A DNA stretch of 28,739 nt. Origin: JAJTHY01 sp964458795. GTDB taxonomy: Bacteria; Pseudomonadota; Alphaproteobacteria; Rickettsiales; Midichloriaceae. Position 1 is the stretch's first letter. Each line of letters opens with the position of its first letter. The DNA lies in the NCBI GenBank assembly GCA_964458795.1, contig CAYWJW010000019.1:1-28739 (forward strand). The letters run 5' to 3'. Positions 22,183-28,739 of the stretch are shown here, in pieces. Under the pieces are notes generated by a model. That model made no database searches and was not told the DNA's origin. It saw only the letters and a list, made by a program, of their open reading frames with translations. A program made the position numbers and the translations under genes.

Positions 22183-24198
22183 ATGCCAATTGTTACGGTT
22201 GACGGAAAAACGATAGAAGTTCCAGAAGGATATACGGTGCTTCAAGCTTGTGAAGACTCTGGTGCAGAGATACCTAGATTCTGTTATCATGAACGATTAG
22301 AAATCGCCGGCAACTGCCGTATGTGCTTAGTCAAAGTTGATAAGGTGCCAAAACCTGTAGCTAGCTGTGCGCAACCCATCACAGATGGTATGACGATATT
22401 CACCAATACCGAAGAAGTGAAAAAAATGCGTGAAGGGGTAATGGAATTCTTATTGATAAACCACCCACTGGATTGCCCTATATGCGACCAAGCCGGGGAG
22501 TGCGATTTGCAGGATCAATCACTTCAATATGGAAAAGGAAGCAATCGTTACGTTGAGAATAAACGCGCAGTTGAAGATAAAGAGATGGGTCCTTTGATTA
22601 AAACCTTCATGACTCGCTGTATACAATGCACTAGATGTGTAAGATTCCTGGAAGATATCGCAGGAACTAATGAACTTGGAGCAGTAGGCCGCGGTGAAGA
22701 TATGGAAATCAGCACATACGTCGAAAAGTCTATTACCTCAGAGCTTTCCGGCAATATCATAGATCTATGTCCTGTTGGCGCACTAACTTCTAAGCCATAT
22801 GCATTTAAAGCTCGTTCGTGGGAGCTTGCAAAGACCGAATCTATAGATGTTCTTGATGCAGTTGGTAGCAATATACGCGTAGATAGCCGCGGGTCTGAAG
22901 TCATGAGGATATTACCGCGTATCAACGATGCCGTTAATGAAGAGTGGATAGCAGACAAAACCCGCTTTGCTTGTGATGGCCTCAAGTATCAGCGTCTTGA
23001 CAAGCCAATGATCCGCAAACAAGGAAAGCTTGTTGAAGTTACTTGGGAAGAGGCATATGAAGTTATAAATTCTGTGATAGCTAAAGCAGATCCCAAAAAG
23101 ATTGGTGCAATTGCAGGTGATCTAGTTGATGTGGAAACAATGTATTCTGCCAAGACTTTCCTGAAAAAAATTGGCAGCAATAATTTTGACTGCAGGCAAG
23201 ATAGCAGTCCAATTAATAATACTGAACGAGCTAATTATATTTTCAATACCACTATAGCTGGTATCGAAGAATCAGACTTCTGCTTAATTATTGGTAGTAA
23301 TCCAAGGCATGAGGCTCCAATTGTCAATTCACGTTTGCGCAAAGCCTATACCCAAAAGGGTATGCACTTTGCAGTAATTGGTGAAAAAGTAGATTTAACT
23401 TATGAATATAAGCACTTGGGTGATAATCCATGGTTGTTAAAACAGATGGCAGATGGACAACATCCTTTTTGTGAGACATTAAAGAGTTATAAACGCCCAA
23501 TGTTGATAATAGGCGCTGGAGCTGTAGCTCGTGAAGATGCAGAAGCCATCATGTACTATGCTAAGAAGCTTGGGTTTAAATTTGGATTTATTAGGGATGA
23601 CTGGAATGGCTTTAACGTTATGCAGAAAGTAGCATCGCGAGTTGGCGGGTTAGATATTGCTTTTATTCCAGAGGATGGTGGCAGGAATGTTGCTCATATG
23701 CTTCAAACTGATATGGAGTTATTGTTCTTGCTTGGAGCAGATGAACTCAATTTGTCCAAGCTTTCCAAACGCACTTGTGTTGTTTATATAGGACACCATG
23801 GGGACAGATCAGCTCCTAGAGCAGATGTTATATTACCTGCTCCTGCCTATACCGAAAAAAATGGTACTTATGTTAACCTTGAGGGGCGTGTACAGCTTGC
23901 ACGCAGAGCAGTTCTACCGCTAGGCGAAGCTAAGCCTGAGTGGCAGATTTTTGCAGAACTTATGGGTGTTGAAGAAAACTGGGTCTCAATAAGGAAATCA
24001 ATGGCGAAAGCTAACCCTATCTTTGCCAAGACGGATGTGATTAGGCAGGAATCTATAAATTCAGAATTGGGGAGGTCACATGACTTTACGCTTGACCGCC
24101 TTCAGAATCCGATTGTTAATTTTTATATGACAGATCCAATTTCGAGGAACTCCAAAACTATGGCAGAGTGTACAAGGAATAACAAAAAAGCCGCTTAA
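22183..24198 (+). CDS. nuoG: NADH-quinone oxidoreductase subunit G (75 kDa)
   Basis: Iron-sulfur subunit of the complex I electron-input module. Cluster ligands are all visible. The 2Fe-2S cluster uses C34, C45, C48 and C62; N5 uses H94, C98, C101 and C107; N4 uses C146, C149, C152 and C196. A molybdopterin-oxidoreductase-like domain without cofactor function fills the rest. ATG 22183 gives the usual MPIVTVDGK beginning; TTG 22177 is in frame and nearer to a weak AGGA at 22160. At 671 residues it matches the Rickettsiales size. It is isolated: nuoH does not follow, the next gene is convergent four bases away, and nuoDE is about 15 kb off on the other strand. Confidence 0.97.
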   Translation: MPIVTVDGKTIEVPEGYTVLQACEDSGAEIPRFCYHERLEIAGNCRMCLVKVDKVPKPVASCAQPITDGMTIFTNTEEVKKMREGVMEFLLINHPLDCPICDQAGECDLQDQSLQYGKGSNRYVENKRAVEDKEMGPLIKTFMTRCIQCTRCVRFLEDIAGTNELGAVGRGEDMEISTYVEKSITSELSGNIIDLCPVGALTSKPYAFKARSWELAKTESIDVLDAVGSNIRVDSRGSEVMRILPRINDAVNEEWIADKTRFACDGLKYQRLDKPMIRKQGKLVEVTWEEAYEVINSVIAKADPKKIGAIAGDLVDVETMYSAKTFLKKIGSNNFDCRQDSSPINNTERANYIFNTTIAGIEESDFCLIIGSNPRHEAPIVNSRLRKAYTQKGMHFAVIGEKVDLTYEYKHLGDNPWLLKQMADGQHPFCETLKSYKRPMLIIGAGAVAREDAEAIMYYAKKLGFKFGFIRDDWNGFNVMQKVASRVGGLDIAFIPEDGGRNVAHMLQTDMELLFLLGADELNLSKLSKRTCVVYIGHHGDRSAPRADVILPAPAYTEKNGTYVNLEGRVQLARRAVLPLGEAKPEWQIFAELMGVEENWVSIRKSMAKANPIFAKTDVIRQESINSELGRSHDFTLDRLQNPIVNFYMTDPISRNSKTMAECTRNNKKAA

Positions 24199-24202
24199 TA
24201 CC

Positions 24203-24643
24203 CTAGACGTAATCTGTAGTGTCTTCAAAATCCTCGCGTTCATGCGGGTCTATGTAATATTCGCCTTTGGTGCCACCAGTTTTAGTAAATAGCTTTTCTT
24301 GTTGCTGTATTATTAGAAGTTCTTTAACAGCTTTAAGTATTAATTTTGCATCCTGATGGAATTCGTAGTCACCAATAAGTGCTTTAATTTGTTGCGCGCT
24401 CAGACCCTTAAGTTGCAAAGGTGTGGCTAAATCATGAGCTGCTAAATAAATAGCACCTTGTTTATTATGTAGCTCCATACTGGCTAGGTTTATCAATGAA
24501 TTTAGCAAGTCGGGAAGCTTTATATTATCCATTGCATAGACGATTAAGAGTCTAACAGAATTCACATCTAACTTATCCAGCAATGCCTCTCGCATCCCCG
24601 TCTTGATTAATAAACTTCTGTCTAAGTTCAATTGCTTTTTCAT
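24203..24643 (-). CDS. Unrecognised 146-residue soluble protein
   Basis: I do not recognise this protein. It is probably all-alpha, with Leu/Ile-rich amphipathic segments (DKLDVNSVRLLIVYAMDN, LPDLLNSLINLASMEL, AKLILKAVKELLIIQQ). It ends with a charged, acidic C-terminus (DPHEREDFEDTTDYV). No signal peptide, membrane segment or cysteine is present. GTG 24649 is in frame six bases upstream, but ATG 24643 was preferred. It is convergent with nuoG with a four-base gap, so its 3' end is tightly constrained. Confidence 0.6.
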   Translation of the reverse strand: MKKQLNLDRSLLIKTGMREALLDKLDVNSVRLLIVYAMDNIKLPDLLNSLINLASMELHNKQGAIYLAAHDLATPLQLKGLSAQQIKALIGDYEFHQDAKLILKAVKELLIIQQQEKLFTKTGGTKGEYYIDPHEREDFEDTTDYV

Positions 24644-24767
24644 AACCACTCATCACTTATCTTATTAATGTGATTCTGCACCTCTAATGGTTAACAAAGC
24701 GTTAATTCAAATGGAAAATATAAAAAAACCTATACGTCACTGTGATATTACATAAATTTGACATTAC

Positions 24768-24796
24768 TTGTAAAGTTGCATCAAAACTGCTATAAT
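24768..24796 (+). promoter_or_regulatory. Sigma70-type promoter of the LRR membrane protein gene
   Basis: TTGTAA (24768-24773, 4/6) and a perfect TATAAT (24791-24796) are separated by exactly 17 bp, putting the start near 24803 and leaving a leader of about 25 bases. No Shine-Dalgarno stands out in that short leader. Confidence 0.6.
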
Positions 24797-24827
24797 TTCG
24801 CTAAATATTTAAAATATATATGCTGCT

Positions 24828-25964
24828 ATGTACCAAAAGTTATCAGAAATGAAACTAAATTGCCTGTGCACCAATATTAGAAATAACCTGCCTATCTCTG
24901 CGGACTGCCTTAATGGGAAAGATTTGAGCGATGGTCAAGTCTCCCGATTAGCCCAGGCTATGGCTTACAACAACTCCTTAAAAATGCTCCAGCTATTTGA
25001 CATTAACTTGACGCAAATAGGGAAAAATACACTGTTAACCGCATTAAAGTGTAATAAATCCATCAAGTATCTTTCTATCAGAAATAGCGTGGATATAGAG
25101 TTTGTATTGGATTTGCTAGAGTGTAATACCAAAATTGAAAAATTGTACTTTTATGATGAAATTGGAAATGAAGGCGCCAAGAGATTATTCTATGGGTTGT
25201 CACAAAGGAATAGTGTGGTATCTGATATATACTTGCGTGACCTTACTATTGATAGGTTATATCTTGATGCCATTGAAGATATGCTTAACTTCAATAGAAA
25301 GTTTGCCTTTTGTGAAATGGAGACACTATTGAAAGACATTGGTATTCATGCTGTTGAAGAAGAATCTATAATTAATATAGAATTAAAAAAATTGCGAGAA
25401 GACCCAGAACAGGCATTACTCAAAGCAAAAAGAGAAAAAGATGATAAGGTAGTTGAGTATAATGCTAGCTTTTATAAAATAGAAGTACTTGAATCACTAG
25501 ACAAATTGCTAGAAAAAGTTGAAAAGATAGAAGAACTTAAAGATAAAAAAAAGCAGCTTGAGAAAGAAATGGCCAAACTTCAAGCATCCGATATCAATAA
25601 GAAGGAAGCGCCTCAATTTGCAATATATATAACTGCGCAATTAGTATTGGGCCTCACAATAGATTATCTCTTGCATATGGAAATACCAAGTTACACCTGG
25701 AAAAGCCTCATAGGATTTACTACTATTGGACTTTTGGCAGGAGGTATAAATGTGATGTGCAATAAATATAAGGATAAAGATACGACAAAGGAATTCTACT
25801 TTGCGCAGCAAAGTTCCATGATGGGTTATGCACTTTCGCTTGCGGCAACATCTGCATTTTCTATAGAGAAAGTTCCTACAATAGCAGGGATGACTTTATG
25901 TTGTACGCTGGGCTTTTATAAACTACATAATTTGTTGGATCAGCACGGTATTATGAAGCTTTAG
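24828..25964 (+). CDS. Leucine-rich-repeat, coiled-coil, multi-pass membrane protein
   Basis: A 378-residue protein with a clear modular layout. Residues 49-156 hold about four LRRs of the ribonuclease-inhibitor type (NSLKMLQLFDIN, KSIKYLSIRN, TKIEKLYFYDEIGNEGAKRL, SVVSDIYLRDL). Residues 185-255 are charged and helical, with a probable coiled coil at 225-255. The C-terminus has membrane segments at about 263-283 and 293-311, plus weaker ones near 331-346 and 350-366. There is no N-terminal signal peptide. RI-type LRRs are mainly eukaryotic, and a C-terminal hydrophobic module could insert into a host membrane, so a secreted effector is possible but inferred. The gene overlaps the convergent dacF by 14 bp and has its own promoter. 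Confidence 0.8.
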   Translation: MYQKLSEMKLNCLCTNIRNNLPISADCLNGKDLSDGQVSRLAQAMAYNNSLKMLQLFDINLTQIGKNTLLTALKCNKSIKYLSIRNSVDIEFVLDLLECNTKIEKLYFYDEIGNEGAKRLFYGLSQRNSVVSDIYLRDLTIDRLYLDAIEDMLNFNRKFAFCEMETLLKDIGIHAVEEESIINIELKKLREDPEQALLKAKREKDDKVVEYNASFYKIEVLESLDKLLEKVEKIEELKDKKKQLEKEMAKLQASDINKKEAPQFAIYITAQLVLGLTIDYLLHMEIPSYTWKSLIGFTTIGLLAGGINVMCNKYKDKDTTKEFYFAQQSSMMGYALSLAATSAFSIEKVPTIAGMTLCCTLGFYKLHNLLDQHGIMKL

Positions 25965-27285
25965 GAGTTACGTGTTTCGCCTTTATTGAACTCGGCTTGG
26001 TCTTTCTAGTGTTCAAGCTAACCGATGATCCAACTTTATTAGAGACCTGCACAGCTTTCTTGGAATTGCTTAGGATAATCATTGCCTTACCCTTCTTGTT
26101 AGGTTCAAGTTTTTGAAGCGCAATCCTCTGTTGTTTTGGCTTTGATGCCTGCTTAACTTGCGCTTTGCCAACATTTGCTCTTGTTATAGGCTTTTTTCTA
26201 GCTTGTTCCAAGACTTGTGATTCGCTTGAGGGCAGCTTAAATGTATCACTGCTATTTGAAAGAGTGTCAAATGCGCTTTTATGCTTGGTATCTTGCATAT
26301 AATTTGGCGTCTCTGCTTGTTCCTGATCAATAGATGCCATTTCAAAAGCATTAGCACCAATAGGTTCGTAGGTTGAAGCTCTATTGACTGCATAATTACT
26401 ATTGTCTATACGCGCTTTAGTTTTGCCATATGCAAGTTTATCAAAACTCATATCTAATAAACTTATCATATGATTATCTCTAACAGTTGCTGATGGACCA
26501 CCTAAGACCACCCCAACAATTACACCTTCTGGCCGACTTGCTGAAGTCACTAAGTTAAAGCCAGATGCAGCAATATACCCGGTTTTGAGTCCATCAGCCC
26601 AACGATATCTCGACAATACTCGATTGTGCCCGTTAATTACTGAGCCTTTAAAAACAAAGGATTTCTTGGAGAACATTGGATAAAATTCCGGAAAATCACG
26701 CCTAAGCGCTATACCGAGTTTGGCCATATCGAGAGCGGTTGTCACCTGCTCTGGATCATGCAACCCATGAGCATTGGTAAATACAGTATCCTTCATTCCT
26801 AATTGACGAGCCGTCTGCGTCATTTTATATGCAAAAGCATCTTCACTTCCACTAATCGCTTCTGCAATAACTACAGAAGCATCGTTTGCCGAGTGGATGA
26901 TAACAGCATTAAGTGCATCCCGTAAACTTATAACTTGCCCAGCCTTAAGCCAAAGTTTGGTTGGCGGGCGCGTAGGTAGAGCTGCCCAGCTACTAACTGG
27001 CAGCTGGCTATTCAGTGAAAGGCTTCTTGCTTTAATAGCTTGAAAAGTTATATACACAGTCATCAATTTGGTAAGAGAAGCCGGATGCCGTTGAATATCC
27101 GCATTATGCTTATGTAGCACTTCCCCCGTTAGAGAATTGACCACAAGAGATGCATACCTAGCTCCTTGAGTTATATCATAATTGGTGGAAACCTTTTGGG
27201 AACGCCTTTTAGCTTCGGCATGCGAGGGATCCATCAACGAACCTATTAACAGAACTAACCCTATGATTTTCCACACACTATGCAA
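25951..27285 (-). CDS. dacF: D-alanyl-D-alanine carboxypeptidase with long basic tail
   Basis: Serine peptidase of family S11 (PBP5/6/DacF type) that trims the terminal D-Ala of peptidoglycan stem peptides in the periplasm. A signal peptide spans about residues 1-24 (SHAEA end). The three active-site motifs are intact: SLTK (S70, K73), SAN (132-134) and KTG (234-236). Beyond residue 275 the usual beta-rich PBP5 C-terminal domain is not recognisable. Instead a low-complexity tail, acidic/polar then strongly Lys-rich (about 380-444), follows. The tail may bind peptidoglycan or acidic polymers; that is inference. Its presence implies the cell makes some peptidoglycan. The 3' end overlaps the LRR gene by 14 bp. 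Confidence 0.92.
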   Translation of the reverse strand: MHSVWKIIGLVLLIGSLMDPSHAEAKRRSQKVSTNYDITQGARYASLVVNSLTGEVLHKHNADIQRHPASLTKLMTVYITFQAIKARSLSLNSQLPVSSWAALPTRPPTKLWLKAGQVISLRDALNAVIIHSANDASVVIAEAISGSEDAFAYKMTQTARQLGMKDTVFTNAHGLHDPEQVTTALDMAKLGIALRRDFPEFYPMFSKKSFVFKGSVINGHNRVLSRYRWADGLKTGYIAASGFNLVTSASRPEGVIVGVVLGGPSATVRDNHMISLLDMSFDKLAYGKTKARIDNSNYAVNRASTYEPIGANAFEMASIDQEQAETPNYMQDTKHKSAFDTLSNSSDTFKLPSSESQVLEQARKKPITRANVGKAQVKQASKPKQQRIALQKLEPNKKGKAMIILSNSKKAVQVSNKVGSSVSLNTRKTKPSSIKAKHVTPKAS

Positions 27286-27389
27286 CTAACTACCATCTTT
27301 GATATCCACTTTCTTTAAATAAAAATATTGTCTAATTACACACATGTAAAGTAATTAATTCGCGTGCGTCCTGAGTTATACCAAATCCC

Positions 27390-28436
27390 CTATAACCAGC
27401 CTTTTTTCTTAAAGTAATAGTAAGGCAACAATGCGGATAGAATAATTAAAAGCAGGGCTAAAGGATATCCAAAACTCCAGCTAAGCTCTGGCATGGCTCT
27501 AAAATTCATACCATAAATACTTGCGATGAGTGTTGGAGGTAGAAATACCGCTGCAGCAACTGTAAATACTTTAATGATCATGTTTTGCTCAACATTGATC
27601 ATGCCCAGCGTTGCATCCAGTAAGAAGCTATTTCTTTGTGCAAGAAAGTTGGCATATTCGGTAAGAGAATGCATCTCTCGGGTTAAATTACGAAAACGGG
27701 CCCGTTGCTCTTTTTTTGACAGAAACCTACTATCATCAATCTGCCCAAAGAATATAAGCATACGGTGTATACTTACCAAACTCTCACGTATTTTGGAGAT
27801 CAAGTTCCCGGTCCTACCAACACGTTTAATGATATTGGTATAATAAAGTCCAGGCCTGTCCTCGCGCGCAACAGCCTCATTTTTATCCTTACCAATTAAG
27901 CGCCTAGCTCTTTTACGCGCCTTAATATCTGATGGCTTTTCAAAAACATCAATCAACAACTGGTCAATTTCATTCCCGGTTTTTTCTAGCACATCAGCTA
28001 TGCTATGCACAATAGATTCTACCAATCCCTCTAGCACTACATCCGGGTTTGTGCACATTTGCGGGTACCGCATTACTCTTGTGGAGAAATAACTAAAAGC
28101 TTTTGGCTTGGTATAGCGCAAAGTGATTAGACATTTTGGATGTAAAATGAAGATAATAGCAGTGCCTTCAAGCAAATCTTTATCGGGTTTATTAATGGCT
28201 GTTACCGTCATATAATAGGAATCACCCTCCTTATAGAACGGGCTCATCACCTCTATCTTATCTATCTCCTCACGAGTGGGAGTATCGATTTTGAAAGCCC
28301 TCTCAATAATTCTCTCTTCTTCAATAGAAGGCTCAAGAAGATCTATCCAGACCGTATTCTTGGGGATAGAGTCTCCAACTTCGAGTTCTATCTTCTTCAC
28401 ACCATCTTTTTGCGAAAACACGTAGGCAACAATCAT
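27390..28436 (-). CDS. corA: CorA-family magnesium/divalent cation channel
   Basis: A 348-residue CorA/MIT-family protein that forms a pentameric Mg2+ (or Co2+/Ni2+) channel in the inner membrane. A large N-terminal cytoplasmic domain (about 1-285) is followed by two membrane helices. The selectivity motif YGMN (308-311) sits right after the first helix (VFTVAAAVFLPPTLIASI), and the conserved MPELSWSFGYP loop and a basic C-terminus (KKKGWL) complete it. It stands alone, 104 bp from dacF. The upstream gap is AT-rich, with TATATA-like stretches but no certain promoter. Confidence 0.94.
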   Translation of the reverse strand: MIVAYVFSQKDGVKKIELEVGDSIPKNTVWIDLLEPSIEEERIIERAFKIDTPTREEIDKIEVMSPFYKEGDSYYMTVTAINKPDKDLLEGTAIIFILHPKCLITLRYTKPKAFSYFSTRVMRYPQMCTNPDVVLEGLVESIVHSIADVLEKTGNEIDQLLIDVFEKPSDIKARKRARRLIGKDKNEAVAREDRPGLYYTNIIKRVGRTGNLISKIRESLVSIHRMLIFFGQIDDSRFLSKKEQRARFRNLTREMHSLTEYANFLAQRNSFLLDATLGMINVEQNMIIKVFTVAAAVFLPPTLIASIYGMNFRAMPELSWSFGYPLALLLIILSALLPYYYFKKKGWL

Positions 28437-28626
28437 ATGTCACACAATAAAATTCTTACTCTTATGTATATATACTATTTTTTCGACATTTTGAATAGTT
28501 ACAATTGCAATTTATTATTTAACGTCAAAACTCCTATCAAATATGACTAATACCAATTCCAGTAAATAACGCATATATGCGTTTCACCTTTTGGTATAAC
28601 AAGAAGTGCATGAATAAAAGTTACAT
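28437..28626. other. AT-rich intergenic stretch with repeats
   Basis: No gene seen. It contains the third copy of the 19-bp repeat and a nested inverted repeat, described separately, and is flanked by corA and the truncated last gene, both on the minus strand. Confidence 0.5.
28548..28597. repeat. 19-bp repeat copy C within a nested inverted repeat
   Basis: TAATACCAATTCCAGTAAA (28548-28566) matches the copies in the cckA-gyrB gap. Here it is the left end of a stem-loop: ATACCAA (28550-28556) pairs with TTGGTAT (28591-28597), and between them lies the perfect 12-bp palindrome CGCATATATGCG (28570-28581). It could act as the 3' structure of the minus-strand gene ending at 28627, but no T-tract is present. 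Confidence 0.55.
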
Positions 28627-28739
28627 TTATAACTTAGCCCTAACACCATTTTGAGCACTTTCTTGGTTATATATTATTTTCATAAATGCACATCCACCAT
28701 CTTCAACAATTACATTTAATATCACGTTATTGATTCCGG
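28627..28739 (-). CDS. 3' end of an unidentified gene cut by the window edge
   Basis: On the minus strand one frame is open from the right edge for 36 codons to a TAA at 28629-28627, while both other frames stop within six codons. The residues (VILNVIVEDGGCAFMKIIYNQ, ending VRAKL) have a protein-like mix of beta-strand pattern and charge. Too little is visible to assign a family. Confidence 0.45.
   Translation of the reverse strand, partial: GINNVILNVIVEDGGCAFMKIIYNQESAQNGVRAKL

Noticed and set aside
22548..22985. 145-codon minus-strand frame within nuoG
   Set aside because: It is fully covered by the cluster-ligand region of nuoG; a reverse-frame shadow.
24758..24796. TTGACA at 24758 as the -35 of the LRR gene promoter
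   Set aside because: The spacing to TATAAT is 27 bp; the weaker TTGTAA at 24768 has the correct 17 bp.
1..28739. tRNA, rRNA, CRISPR arrays, insertion sequences or prophage genes
   Set aside because: No cloverleaf candidates, spacer-repeat arrays, transposase motifs or phage structural genes were recognised in gaps or frames; a covariance-model scan could still reveal small RNAs.

Overview
The window looks like an AT-rich chromosome segment from an alphaproteobacterium, most likely a host-associated member of the Rickettsiales; the order-level placement is inference. Supporting signs are a CckA-type hybrid histidine kinase, a UbiK/BMFP gene divergent from lgt as in many alphaproteobacteria, NADH dehydrogenase genes scattered rather than in one operon, eukaryote-like ankyrin and leucine-rich-repeat proteins, and intergenic hairpin repeats. 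dacF- and lgt-type genes suggest the cell makes some peptidoglycan and true lipoproteins. No rRNA, tRNA, CRISPR array, transposase or prophage gene was seen.

Layout. 1-1304: an unrecognised membrane protein, then three tandem lipoprotein genes spaced about 176 bp apart; two encode precursors of only 40 and 38 residues whose mature products would be 10 and 8 residues. 1383-5074: a CCA-adding enzyme family protein, a possible coupled micro-ORF, lgt, ubiK, and a fused receiver-PP2C phosphatase whose receiver has lost its phosphorylation residues. 5085-9226 (minus): nuoE/nuoD, an alpha/beta hydrolase coupled to a dCMP deaminase, and a PhzF-like protein lacking the usual catalytic Glu. 9398-16402 (minus): a permease/ATPase pair, a periplasmic adaptor and a TolC-type channel making a complete MacAB-TolC-like tripartite export system, directly downstream of gyrB.

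16403-16891 is a 489-bp non-coding stretch rich in dispersed repeats and hairpins. 16892-20140 (minus) is a phoB-like response regulator followed by cckA, with an operator-like dyad over the promoter. 20302-21939 (minus) is an ankyrin protein with a possible permuted papain-like catalytic pair. nuoG (plus) follows, then a short unknown protein, an LRR/coiled-coil/multi-TM protein with a good promoter, a D,D-carboxypeptidase with a long basic tail, corA, and the 3' end of a further gene cut by the right edge.

The best candidates for something undescribed are the micro-lipoprotein cluster, the pseudo-receiver phosphatase, the ankyrin protein's possible protease domain and the LRR-membrane protein. 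Common themes are envelope building (lgt, lipoproteins, DacF), export (TolC-Mac), regulation (PhoB, CckA, the PP2C protein) and likely host interaction (ankyrin and LRR proteins).
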